Assembly: GCF_001443045.1 (NCBI RefSeq)
Contig: NZ_LKPJ01000007.1
Coordinates: 1 to 64,000, forward strand
Direction of reading: 5' to 3'
Source: Burkholderia ambifaria
GTDB lineage: Bacteria; Pseudomonadota; Gammaproteobacteria; Burkholderiales; Burkholderiaceae
DNA length: 64,000 bases
In this document: piece after piece, positions 19,410-27,303 of the stretch
Numbering within the stretch: position 1 is the stretch's first letter
Layout of the letters: each line of letters opens with the position of its first letter
Position numbers and translations under genes: made by a program
Notes under the pieces: generated by a model
What the model was told of the DNA's origin: nothing
The model's input: the letters and a program-made list of their open reading frames with translations, nothing else
The model's database searches: none

Positions 19410-19838
19410 CTATCGCTGCGCCGTCAGGCTGAAGAGTTCGTCGCGCAGCGCCTTGGCCCGGCTGCGGCCGAACTGCGTCTCGAACTCGTCCTGCGCGGCC
19501 TGCCACGCGACTTTCGCCTGCGCGTAGGTACGCTCGCCGAGCTTCGTCAGGCTGAGCGCATGCGCGCGCGCGTCATGCTCGGACGCGGCCGCGGCGACGA
19601 ACCCGTCACGCTGCAGCGGCTTCAGCGCGCGCAACAGCGTCGTGCGATCCATCACCAGTCTCTCGGCAAGTTCGCTCATCACCAGGCCGGGCCGGCGCGA
19701 CAGGTTCGCCATGATCGAGAACTGCGCGGGCGTGACGCCGACCGGGGCCAGATGTCGCTCGTAGAGTTGCGTGACGAAGCGCGCCGCCTGACGCAGCGCG
19801 AGGCAATTGCAGGCCTGGGCCATCTGGATATCGTTCAT
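19410..19838 (-). CDS. MarR-family transcriptional regulator (first of two)
   Basis: This 142-residue winged-helix repressor has the MarR core: GVTPAQFSIMANLSRRPGL, then the recognition part SELAERLVMDRTTLLRALKPL, and a wing with HDARAHALSLT. I start it at the ATG giving MNDIQMAQ; a longer form would read through the putative operator. It is divergent from a LysR gene and resembles the second MarR gene at 20,976 in sequence, order and length. A 14-base motif in front of it recurs before that gene and before the efflux operon, so it probably regulates all three promoters. The effector is unknown. Confidence 0.88.
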   Translation of the reverse strand: MNDIQMAQACNCLALRQAARFVTQLYERHLAPVGVTPAQFSIMANLSRRPGLVMSELAERLVMDRTTLLRALKPLQRDGFVAAAASEHDARAHALSLTKLGERTYAQAKVAWQAAQDEFETQFGRSRAKALRDELFSLTAQR

Positions 19839-19853
19839 GATCGGCAATTTATA

Positions 19854-19867
19854 TGTGCATATGCATA
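19854..19867 (+). promoter_or_regulatory. candidate MarR operator, copy 1
   Basis: TGTGCATATGCATA lies 16 bases upstream of the first MarR start codon, in the divergent region with the LysR gene. It matches TGTGCACATGCACA at 20,969 and AGTGCATATACATA at 21,449, giving the shared pattern WGTGCAYATRCAYA. Confidence 0.55.
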
Positions 19868-19948
19868 AAGTCAATGTACACTGCGCCGTAACATGGCCGG
19901 GCCGGTCGCGTGCATCGGGCGCCCCGCCATCGCCCCGAGGAGACGGAC

Positions 19949-20869
19949 ATGGACTACATCGACAAGCTGCGGATCTTCCGGTCGGTGGTGGAAACGCGCA
20001 GCTTCACGCGCGCCGCCGACATGCACGGCCTCGCGCGGCCGGTCGTGTCGCGGGCGGTCGCGGATCTGGAGGCGCGCTTCGGCAGCCGCCTGCTGCACCG
20101 GACCACGCGCCAGGTCTCGCTGACCGAAACCGCCGAACGCATCTACGAACGCTGCGCGGCCGTGCTCGACGAACTCGACTCGCTGGAAGCGCAGGCACAG
20201 TCGCACACGCGCGAGCCCGAAGGGCTGCTGCGCCTCGTCGCGCATACGACGGCCGCGCTGAACCGGCTCGTGCCGCTGATCGCCGGCTTCAAGGCCGCGC
20301 ATCCGAAGGTGCGCCTCGACGTCACGCTGACCGAGCGCCCGGTCGACCTCGTCGGCGAAGGCTACGACATCGGCATCGTCGTGCCGTACATGCTGACGAG
20401 CGAGACAACCGTCGTGCGGCTGGTCGAACGCATTCCCGTGGTGATCGTCGCGACCCCGGCGTACCTGCGCGCGCACGCGCGCCCCGACACGCCGGCCGCC
20501 CTCGCCGATCATGCATTCGTACCGATGTCGCCGTCGCTGCGCCGGCCCGCGCTGTCGTTCCGCGTCGACGGCGACCTGCTGACCGTGCCGCTGAGCTTCG
20601 ACATCTCGTCGAACAGCCCCGTCTTCAACCGTGAAATGGTGATGCACGACTTCGGCATCGGCGTCGTGCCGAGAACGCTCGTCGAGGCCGAACTCGCGTC
20701 GGGCGCGCTCGTGCAGTTGCTCGAAGGCGCCGATCTCGTCGACGCGTTCGTGGAGATCAAGCTCGCCTACGCGAACCGCGCGCTGCTGCCCGCGAAGGTC
20801 AAGGCGTTCATCGACTACACGGCCGCGTATTGCGACCGCGAAGGCTGGATCGTTCCGGCCGCGGCCTGA
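19949..20869 (+). CDS. LysR-family transcriptional regulator
   Basis: This 306-residue protein begins MDYIDKLRIFRSVVETRSFT with a GAGGAGA ribosome site ahead of it. It belongs to the LysR subgroup with the short MD(Y/R)I-type start. The helix-turn-helix covers residues 15-40 (RAADMHGLARPVVSRAVADL), and the effector domain fills the rest. It lies between two MarR genes and upstream of the efflux operon, divergent from the first MarR gene. It may act on the efflux genes or on aconitase X; neither can be decided from sequence. Confidence 0.9.
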   Translation: MDYIDKLRIFRSVVETRSFTRAADMHGLARPVVSRAVADLEARFGSRLLHRTTRQVSLTETAERIYERCAAVLDELDSLEAQAQSHTREPEGLLRLVAHTTAALNRLVPLIAGFKAAHPKVRLDVTLTERPVDLVGEGYDIGIVVPYMLTSETTVVRLVERIPVVIVATPAYLRAHARPDTPAALADHAFVPMSPSLRRPALSFRVDGDLLTVPLSFDISSNSPVFNREMVMHDFGIGVVPRTLVEAELASGALVQLLEGADLVDAFVEIKLAYANRALLPAKVKAFIDYTAAYCDREGWIVPAAA

Positions 20870-20968
20870 TCCGGCACGGAACGCGCCGTTCTGCCGCCGA
20901 TTGGTACAGCCACGACACCAATCTGATCCTGCCCCGCCGCTCGCTTCGCCCCGCATTGCCGCCTAACA

Positions 20969-20982
20969 TGTGCACATGCACA
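20969..20982 (+). promoter_or_regulatory. candidate MarR operator, copy 2, overlapping the marR start codon
   Basis: TGTGCACATGCACA contains the predicted start codon of the second MarR gene (20,976). A repressor bound here would block its own gene directly, a typical MarR autoregulation layout. It is the best palindrome of the three copies: the inner TGTGCACA is self-complementary. Confidence 0.55.
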
Positions 20983-21407
20983 CGACCACGCTTACCGATG
21001 ACGATTGCTTCGCGGTTCGGCAAGCCGCCCGGCGAATCTCGCAGTTCTACGAGCGCTACCTGTCGCGGGCGGGCGTCACGCCGTCGCAGTACAGCATTCT
21101 CGCGCTGCTGCGCGAGCGCCCGGGCCTGACGATGGCGACGCTGTCGGCGATGCTGGTGATCGAGCGCACGGCGCTCTTGCGCGCACTCAAGCCGCTGGTC
21201 GGCGCGGCGCTCGTGACGGGCCGGATCGAGCCGCGTTGCCGCCGCCGGACGTTCGCGCTGACCGCACACGGCGAAACGAAGATCGCCGACGCGCATGTGC
21301 ACTGGCTCGCCGCGCAGGAGGCGTTCGAGCAGCAATTCGGGCCGGCCCGGGCGGCCCGCCTCAGAGACGAATTGTTCCGGATCACGCACAACCTGCCGGA
21401 ACGCTAA
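20976..21407 (+). CDS. MarR-family transcriptional regulator (second of two)
   Basis: This 143-residue protein has the same MarR layout as the gene at 19,410: GVTPSQYSILALLRERPGL, the recognition helix TLSAMLVIERTALLRALKPL, a basic wing, and an ending with QQFGPARAARLRDELF that closely matches the other one's QFGRSRAKALRDELF. The two are clear paralogues. The ATG at 20,976 sits inside a candidate operator and has no purine-rich ribosome site, so it may be poorly or leaderlessly translated. The efflux operon starts 64 bases downstream on the same strand, consistent with a local repressor of drug efflux. Confidence 0.88.
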   Translation: MHTTTLTDDDCFAVRQAARRISQFYERYLSRAGVTPSQYSILALLRERPGLTMATLSAMLVIERTALLRALKPLVGAALVTGRIEPRCRRRTFALTAHGETKIADAHVHWLAAQEAFEQQFGPARAARLRDELFRITHNLPER

Positions 21408-21448
21408 CCCCTTCCCCGATCGGCGACGCATCGTCGGTCGCCTCAGTT

Positions 21449-21462
21449 AGTGCATATACATA
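21449..21462 (+). promoter_or_regulatory. candidate MarR operator, copy 3, upstream of the efflux operon
   Basis: AGTGCATATACATA ends 9 bases before the emrA-like start codon. It is the most diverged of the three copies and shares GTGCATAT with copy 1. Its location fits direct repression of the efflux operon. Confidence 0.5.
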
Positions 21463-21471
21463 GGTGAATCG

Positions 21472-22560
21472 ATGGAAACGACCCCAGCCGCTGCCTCCCG
21501 CGAGGCAGCCACAATCGACCGGCCGGCCAGGCAGCGCCGCGTGCCGTGGATGCGCATCGCGGTGGGCGCGGTGATCGTCGTGGTGGCCGCTGCCGCGCTC
21601 GACTGGCTGTTCGTGCTGCGCTTCCAGGAAAGCACCGACGACGCGTATGTCGGCGGCGACGTCACGGTGCTCGCGCCCAAGGTGAACGGCTTAGTCGACA
21701 AGATCCTTGTGACCGACAACCAGCGCGTGAAGGCCGGCGACGTGCTCGTGCAGCTCGACGCGCGCGACTACGATGCGAAGCTCGCGCAAGCCGCCGCGGA
21801 AGTCGACAGCGCGCGCTCCGCGGTGTCCGAACTCGAAGCGAAGCAGCAACTGCAGTACGCGGTGATCGGTCAGCATGCCGCGGACAGGAATGCATCGTCG
21901 GCCGAGCTCACGCGCGCGTCATCCGACCGCGTGCGCTACCGCGAGCTCGTCAAATCCGATGCGGTGTCGAACCAGATCGTCGAACGTGCGGATGCCGACT
22001 ATTCGAAAGCGGATGCCGCCGTCGCACGCAGCGACGCCGCGCTGCTCGCATCGAAGCGGCAGCTCGACGTGCTCGGCGCGCAGCTCGCCGATGCGCGGGC
22101 CCGCGTGAACACGGCACTCGCCGCGCAACGCGTCGCGGCGCTGAACGTCGAATACACGACGATCCGCTCGCCGGTCGACGGCTACGTCGGCAACCGCACG
22201 GGCCGCGTCGGGATGCTCGCGAACGTCGGCGTGCCGCTGCTGACGGTCGTGCCCGCGTCGGGGCTATGGATCGATGCGAACTTCAAGGAGGACCAGCTTC
22301 GCAAGATGCACGCGGGCGATCGCGTCGACGTGTCGCTCGATGCGTCGAGCACGCGCCTCCACGGCCGCGTCGACAGTCTCGCGCCGGCGACCGGCGCGAC
22401 CTTCAGCGTGCTGCCGCCCGAGAACGCGACCGGCAACTTCACGAAGATCGTCCAGCGCGTGCCGGTGCGCGTGCATCTCGATCCGCAGCCGGGCATCGAG
22501 CACGTGCTGCGCCCCGGCCTGTCCGCGGTCGTAACCGTGCACACCGGCCGCGCGAACTGA
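21472..22560 (+). CDS. EmrA-type membrane fusion protein of a tripartite efflux pump
   Basis: This 362-residue HlyD/EmrA-family adaptor links an inner-membrane MFS pump to an outer-membrane channel. There is one N-terminal membrane helix (about 27-47), then FQESTDDAYVGGDVTVLAPKVNG (residues 50-72), typical of EmrA. A long alpha-helical hairpin (about 95-200) follows, then a lipoyl/beta-barrel region with YTTIRSPVDGYVGNRTGRVG. It starts a three-gene operon: the MFS pump follows after 13 bases and the NodT channel after a further 16. A MarR-type operator candidate lies directly upstream. Confidence 0.93.
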   Translation: METTPAAASREAATIDRPARQRRVPWMRIAVGAVIVVVAAAALDWLFVLRFQESTDDAYVGGDVTVLAPKVNGLVDKILVTDNQRVKAGDVLVQLDARDYDAKLAQAAAEVDSARSAVSELEAKQQLQYAVIGQHAADRNASSAELTRASSDRVRYRELVKSDAVSNQIVERADADYSKADAAVARSDAALLASKRQLDVLGAQLADARARVNTALAAQRVAALNVEYTTIRSPVDGYVGNRTGRVGMLANVGVPLLTVVPASGLWIDANFKEDQLRKMHAGDRVDVSLDASSTRLHGRVDSLAPATGATFSVLPPENATGNFTKIVQRVPVRVHLDPQPGIEHVLRPGLSAVVTVHTGRAN

Positions 22561-22573
22561 ACGGGAGCCGACG

Positions 22574-24148
22574 ATGACCACCGCGTTTTCCGGCGACCCC
22601 GCGTCGCAACCGACGAAGCAGCGCGTGTTCGCGTTCGCGCTGATGTGCGTCGGCTTCTTCATGGCGACGCTCGACATCCAGATCGTCGCATCGTCGCTGC
22701 GCGACATCGGCGGCGGCCTGTCCGCCAGCCAGGACGAGCTGTCGTGGGTGCAGACCGCCTACCTGATCGCCGAGATCATCGTGATCCCGATGTCGGGCTG
22801 GCTGTCGAAGGTGATGTCGACGCGCTGGCTGTTCGTCGCATCGGCCGTCGGCTTCACGATCACGAGCATGCTGTGCGGGCTCGCGTGGGACATCAACTCG
22901 ATGATCCTGTTTCGCGGGCTGCAGGGCGCGCTCGGCGCCGCGATGATCCCGACCGTGTTCACCACCGCGTTCGTGCTGTTCCCGGGCAAGCAGCGGCTGA
23001 TCGCGTCGACGACGATCGGCGCGCTCGCATCGCTCGCGCCAGCGATCGGGCCTGTGATCGGCGGCTGGATCACCGATCAATGGTCGTGGCACTGGCTGTT
23101 CTACCTGAACCTCGTGCCGGGCATCGTCGTGGCCGTGCTGGTGCCGCGCTACGTGCACATCGACACGCCGGACCCGAGCCTCGTCAAGCGCGGCGACTAC
23201 CTCGGCATCGCGCTGATGTCGGGCTTCCTCGGCTGCCTCGAGTACGTGCTCGAGGAAGGCCCGCGCAAGAACTGGTTCGGCGACGACGCGATCGTCGTCT
23301 GCGCGTGGATCTCCGGTATCTGCGGCTTCCTGTTCATCGTGCATGCGCTGACCGCGGATGATCCGGTCGTCGACCTGCGCGCGCTCGCCGTGCGCAACTT
23401 CGGGATCGGCAGCCTGCTGTCGTTCGTGACGGGCATCGGGATCTTCGTGACGGTGTTCCTCACACCGCTGTTCCTGTCGCAGGTGCGTGCATTCAGCTCG
23501 CTGCAGATCGGCATCGCATTGCTGTCGGTCGGTGCGTTCCAGCTGCTCGCGCTCTGCGCGTATGCGTTCGCCGCGCGCCACTTCAGCATGCGCGCACTGC
23601 TCGTGTTCGGGCTCGTCTGCTTCGGCCTCGGCTGCTACCTGTACACGCCGATCACGCACGACTGGGGCTGGCGCGAACTGCTGCTGCCGCAGGCGCTGCG
23701 CGGCATCGGCCAGCAGTTCAGCGTGCCGCCGATCGTGACGATGGCACTCGGTTCGCTGCCGCAGTCGCGGCTGAAATCGGCGAGCGGCCTGTTCAACCTG
23801 ATGCGCAACCTCGGCGGCGCGATCGGCATCGCGGTGAGCGCGACGATGCTCAACGACCGGCTGAACTTCCACTACCTGCGCCTGAACGAGCACGTGAGCG
23901 CCGGCGAGCCTCAGGTCGCGTCGCTGCTCGATCGCCAGGCCGCGTACTGGACCTCGGTGGCCGGCAACACGCTGGATACCGCGCAAGCCGGCCTCGCGAA
24001 CCTGCACCGCCTGATCTATCGCGAAGCGCTGACGCTCACCTATGCGGATGCGTACTACGCGCTGTCGCTGTGCTTCGTGGTGGCGCTGATCGCCGTCGCG
24101 TTTTCCCGCCCCATCACCCTGAACGCGCCGCCGCCGGACGCGCACTGA
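22574..24148 (+). CDS. EmrB-type MFS drug efflux transporter (DHA2, 14 helices)
   Basis: This 524-residue transporter is a DHA2 drug:H+ antiporter of the EmrB/QacA kind. Family motifs are LDIQIVASSLRDIGGGL in helix 1, SWVQTAYLIAEIIVIPMSGWL in helix 2, and a motif C-like LAPAIGPVIGGWI in helix 5. It has about 14 hydrophobic segments and the expected length. It is coupled closely to the EmrA-like gene upstream and the NodT lipoprotein downstream, forming a complete tripartite pump. The substrate is not predictable; amphipathic compounds are usual for this family. Confidence 0.93.
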   Translation: MTTAFSGDPASQPTKQRVFAFALMCVGFFMATLDIQIVASSLRDIGGGLSASQDELSWVQTAYLIAEIIVIPMSGWLSKVMSTRWLFVASAVGFTITSMLCGLAWDINSMILFRGLQGALGAAMIPTVFTTAFVLFPGKQRLIASTTIGALASLAPAIGPVIGGWITDQWSWHWLFYLNLVPGIVVAVLVPRYVHIDTPDPSLVKRGDYLGIALMSGFLGCLEYVLEEGPRKNWFGDDAIVVCAWISGICGFLFIVHALTADDPVVDLRALAVRNFGIGSLLSFVTGIGIFVTVFLTPLFLSQVRAFSSLQIGIALLSVGAFQLLALCAYAFAARHFSMRALLVFGLVCFGLGCYLYTPITHDWGWRELLLPQALRGIGQQFSVPPIVTMALGSLPQSRLKSASGLFNLMRNLGGAIGIAVSATMLNDRLNFHYLRLNEHVSAGEPQVASLLDRQAAYWTSVAGNTLDTAQAGLANLHRLIYREALTLTYADAYYALSLCFVVALIAVAFSRPITLNAPPPDAH

Positions 24149-24164
24149 AGCCGAGACACTCGTC

Positions 24165-25607
24165 ATGAAAAAGCTACTCGCCGCGCTGGCCGTCAGCGCA
24201 TTCGCCGCCGGCTGCGCGGTGCAGCCAGCGCAGCATCCCGCGCTGCACGATTCCGTTCAAGCGCTCGCACCCGCCGCATGGGACACCGACGTGCCGCGCG
24301 CGAACATCGACGCCGCCGCGTGGTGGGCACAGTTCCACGATCCCGTGCTCGACCGGCTGATCGCGACCGTGCTCGACGGCAACCTCGATCTGCTGGCCGC
24401 CGCCGAACGCGTGAAGCAGGCGCAGGCGCTGACCGTGCAGAAGCGGGCGGTGCTGCTGCCCGAACTCGACGCGACCGCGCATGCCGCCGACGCACGCCAG
24501 AACACGCCACCGCCGCTCGGCTACGTGCGGCAGGCCGGCGCCGGGCTCGCGTTGAGCTGGTCGCCGGACGTGTTCGGCGGGCAACGGCTCGACCTGCTGG
24601 CCGCGCAGGCCGGGCTGGTCGGGCAACAGCACGCGGAAGACGCGATGCGGCTCGCGCTCGCGGCCGATGCGGCCTCCGCGTACGTCGACCTGCGCTGGGC
24701 GCAGCAGGAACTGAAGATCCTTCAGGACAACGCGGCAATTCGTCGACGTGCGCTCGAACTCACGCGCAAGCGGCAGGCATTCGGGCTGTCGACGGAACTC
24801 GACGTCACGCGCGCGCAGAACCAGCTCGACGCGCTCGAAGCGCGGATTCCGCCGACGCAGGCGCAGATCGCGCATCAGCTCAACCTGATCGCCGTGTATT
24901 CGGGGCGCACGCCCGAGTCGATCGATCGGCTCGTGCTCGCGCAGGCTAGCGCGATTCCGGCACCGCCGGCCGGGTCGCCCGCCACGCTGCCTTCGCAGGC
25001 GCTGCTGCGGCGGCCCGACGTGCTCACCGCTTACGCGCAGGTCGAACGGCGCGCGGCGCAGGTGGGTGTCGCGAAGGTCGAGCGTTATCCGAAGTTCTCG
25101 CTGAACCTGACGGACGGGATTCTTGCCGCGTCGTACCTCGGCTTGCCGACGCTGACCGACAACCTGTTCAGCGCGGCGTTGAGCGCGACGAGCCCGATCT
25201 TCAATGCCGGGCGGATCACGGCCGACATCACGCAAAGCGAAAGCCGGATGCGCGAGTCGGAACTCGGGTTGCGGCAGACCATGCTGCAAGCACTGCGGGA
25301 AGTCGAGGATGCGCGTGCGAACCTCGTCAGCAGCGATGAAGCGACGCGACGGCTCGACAGCGCGCTCGCGGCATCGGACAAGGCGCTCGGGCTGGCAAAC
25401 CAGCTCTATAAGGGCGGTGCGACGGATTTTCTCGACGTGCTGTCGGCGCAGGAGGTGTATCTGCGGGACTCGGATGCGCTCAACCAGGTCAAGCGCGAGC
25501 ATGCGCTGGCGGCGGTCGCGTTGTATCGGTCGCTCGGGGGTGGGTGGAGCAGGAACGCGGCGTCGGATGAGACGGAGGCCGTGGCCGTCGCTGCCGCGAA
25601 GGACTGA
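24165..25607 (+). CDS. NodT-family outer-membrane efflux lipoprotein
   Basis: This 480-residue protein is an outer-membrane factor (TolC/OprM-like) closing the pump. It has a lipoprotein signal peptide (MKKLLAALAVSAFAAGC, lipidated Cys 17). Two repeats of the OEP family follow: LLAAAERVKQAQALT in the first and QLYKGGATDFLDVLSAQEVYL in the second. It follows EmrB by 16 bases. The last residues are Ala/Val/Glu-rich and unremarkable. Confidence 0.93.
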   Translation: MKKLLAALAVSAFAAGCAVQPAQHPALHDSVQALAPAAWDTDVPRANIDAAAWWAQFHDPVLDRLIATVLDGNLDLLAAAERVKQAQALTVQKRAVLLPELDATAHAADARQNTPPPLGYVRQAGAGLALSWSPDVFGGQRLDLLAAQAGLVGQQHAEDAMRLALAADAASAYVDLRWAQQELKILQDNAAIRRRALELTRKRQAFGLSTELDVTRAQNQLDALEARIPPTQAQIAHQLNLIAVYSGRTPESIDRLVLAQASAIPAPPAGSPATLPSQALLRRPDVLTAYAQVERRAAQVGVAKVERYPKFSLNLTDGILAASYLGLPTLTDNLFSAALSATSPIFNAGRITADITQSESRMRESELGLRQTMLQALREVEDARANLVSSDEATRRLDSALAASDKALGLANQLYKGGATDFLDVLSAQEVYLRDSDALNQVKREHALAAVALYRSLGGGWSRNAASDETEAVAVAAAKD

Positions 25608-25671
25608 CTGCGGCCGCCATTCGACGCCGGCTCCATTGTCCGTGTGTACAGGGCGCCCGCGTGCGGCGCGA

Positions 25672-26178
25672 TCAGCCGGCGTCGGGCCAGCGGTATCCGA
25701 TCACCTCGCTCACCGGGTACGCAAGTTCGCGCACCTCTTCCAGCTGATTGCCGCCGAACAGGTGCACATGGTCGTCGTCGTGACGCAGATAGAACCCGAC
25801 GTGCCCCTTCCAGCTTGCGGGGTCGTCGCGCGTCAGGATCGCGATACAGCCGTACTCCGGACGCTCCAGCGGGCGTCCCCATTCGAGCCATGAGCGCGCG
25901 AGCGCCGACCCCGTGCCGCGGATGCCGGCATGCGTCATGCACCAGTTGACGAACGACGAGCACCACGAAATCTTGTCGTCGTAGCCGACGAGATTCGTGT
26001 GGTTGTTGTATTCGACGATGCGCGGATTGATGCTGCCGGGCGGGAAGCGGCGGATGCCCAGCTCGTCCAGCGCGACGGGCATCCACGGCGGATGGCCGGC
26101 TTGCGGGTTGCCCTCGGGGTTCGATCGGATCACGACGGCCTCGATGGAATGCAGGTGGAAGTCGCTCAATCTTCGCAC
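25672..26178 (-). CDS. TIGR02594-family NlpC/P60-like hydrolase
   Basis: This 168-residue protein fits TIGR02594. It has NPRIVEYNNHTN (about residues 51-62), the catalytic region WCSSFVNWCMTHAG (Cys about 73), and GHVGFYLRHDDDHVHLFGGNQ (His about 125), ending VIGYRWPDAG. The Cys and His spacing is that of papain-like peptidoglycan amidase/endopeptidase folds. No signal peptide or membrane helix is visible, so export, if any, would need a phage-type or secretion route. It stands alone between the efflux operon and a divergent LysR gene. The exact start is uncertain, since the first 30 residues are outside the family. Confidence 0.75.
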   Translation of the reverse strand: MRRLSDFHLHSIEAVVIRSNPEGNPQAGHPPWMPVALDELGIRRFPPGSINPRIVEYNNHTNLVGYDDKISWCSSFVNWCMTHAGIRGTGSALARSWLEWGRPLERPEYGCIAILTRDDPASWKGHVGFYLRHDDDHVHLFGGNQLEEVRELAYPVSEVIGYRWPDAG

Positions 26179-26268
26179 GAATCAGGCCCGGCAGCATCGT
26201 TCCGGCATGCGATTTCCGGCTCGTGCGCCCGTATCATGTCGGCAGCGACCTCGACCCTCACGCCCGCC

Positions 26269-27180
26269 ATGCGCATCACGCCCCTGCCGCCCCTTCAGTG
26301 CCTCGTCGCGTTCGAAGCCGCCGTGCGGCATGCGAGCTTCACGAAGGCCGCCGTCGAACTGCACCTGACGCAAAGTGCGATCAGCCGCCAGATCCAGCAG
26401 CTCGAGGAATTCCTCGGCCGCTCGCTGTTCGTCCGCGAACACCGCTCGCTGCGGCTGACGATCGCCGGCGAGCAATATGCGGCGCAGGTCCATCATCTGC
26501 TCACGCTATGCGCGGAAGCCACGCACGACGTGATGAAGCCGTACGGCGATCTCGAACTGACGATCGCCTGCTCGTCCGGCGTCGCACTGCTGTGGCTCAC
26601 GCCGCGCCTGCCGGCGTTCCGCGCCGCATATCCGAACATCAAGCTGCGCGTGATCGTGCGCGACGGCCTGGCGTCGATGTCGCCCGCGGAATTCGACGTC
26701 GGCGTCTACTACGTGCGCCAGCAAGCGCCGGCCGAATATACCGCGCGCCGCCTGTTCGACGAGGAAGTCTTCCCGGTCTGCGCGCCGGGTTACCTGGCCG
26801 GCCGCACGCTGTGCGCGGCCGACCTCGCGAACGAGACGCTGCTGCGCCTCGAGGACGGCCAGCGCCAGTGGATGTCGTGGTCCGAATGGTTCGACATGAA
26901 TGACATCGACCGGCAGAAGGCGCAGCCCCAGGACATCACGATCAACTCGTATCCGCAGATCGTGCAGATGACCATCCTCGGCCAGGGCGTGTCGCTCGGC
27001 TGGCGCTACATGATCGACGCGTGCCTCGAGGCCGGCCTGCTCGTGCGCGTGACGGAGGCATCCGCGAGCCACGGCGGCGGCTACTACGTGATCTCGCCGA
27101 ACGACCGCGCGCAGAACCAGGCGGCACGACTGTTCTCGCGCTGGCTGTTCGAGCAGGCGGACCGGCAGACCGCGCAGTGA
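26269..27180 (+). CDS. LysR-family regulator, GcvA-like subgroup
   Basis: This protein of about 303 residues begins MRITPLPPLQCLVAFEAAVRH, the GcvA-type form of the LysR helix-turn-helix, continued by SFTKAAVELHLTQSAISRQIQ. An alternative ATG at 26,236 adds 11 residues; neither has a clear ribosome site. The effector domain is complete (to about 300). It precedes the transporter/amidohydrolase pair on the same strand with a 123-base gap and probably regulates it. Confidence 0.9.
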   Translation: MRITPLPPLQCLVAFEAAVRHASFTKAAVELHLTQSAISRQIQQLEEFLGRSLFVREHRSLRLTIAGEQYAAQVHHLLTLCAEATHDVMKPYGDLELTIACSSGVALLWLTPRLPAFRAAYPNIKLRVIVRDGLASMSPAEFDVGVYYVRQQAPAEYTARRLFDEEVFPVCAPGYLAGRTLCAADLANETLLRLEDGQRQWMSWSEWFDMNDIDRQKAQPQDITINSYPQIVQMTILGQGVSLGWRYMIDACLEAGLLVRVTEASASHGGGYYVISPNDRAQNQAARLFSRWLFEQADRQTAQ

Positions 27181-27303
27181 ATGCGATGCATGCGCTGTGC
27201 GCATGCGTGCATGCAAATCTTTCGTTTCATAAAAAAATCCGGCTGTCCTTAACATGGGCTTCACGCGGGGCACCCGTCCCGTCATCCGACAAAGGAAGAG
27301 ACC

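Noticed and set aside
25672..26178. TIGR02594 protein as an effector of the T6SS cluster
   Set aside because: It is 15 kb from the cluster, not linked to vgrG/PAAR/hcp and lacks an apparent immunity gene. There is no positive evidence.
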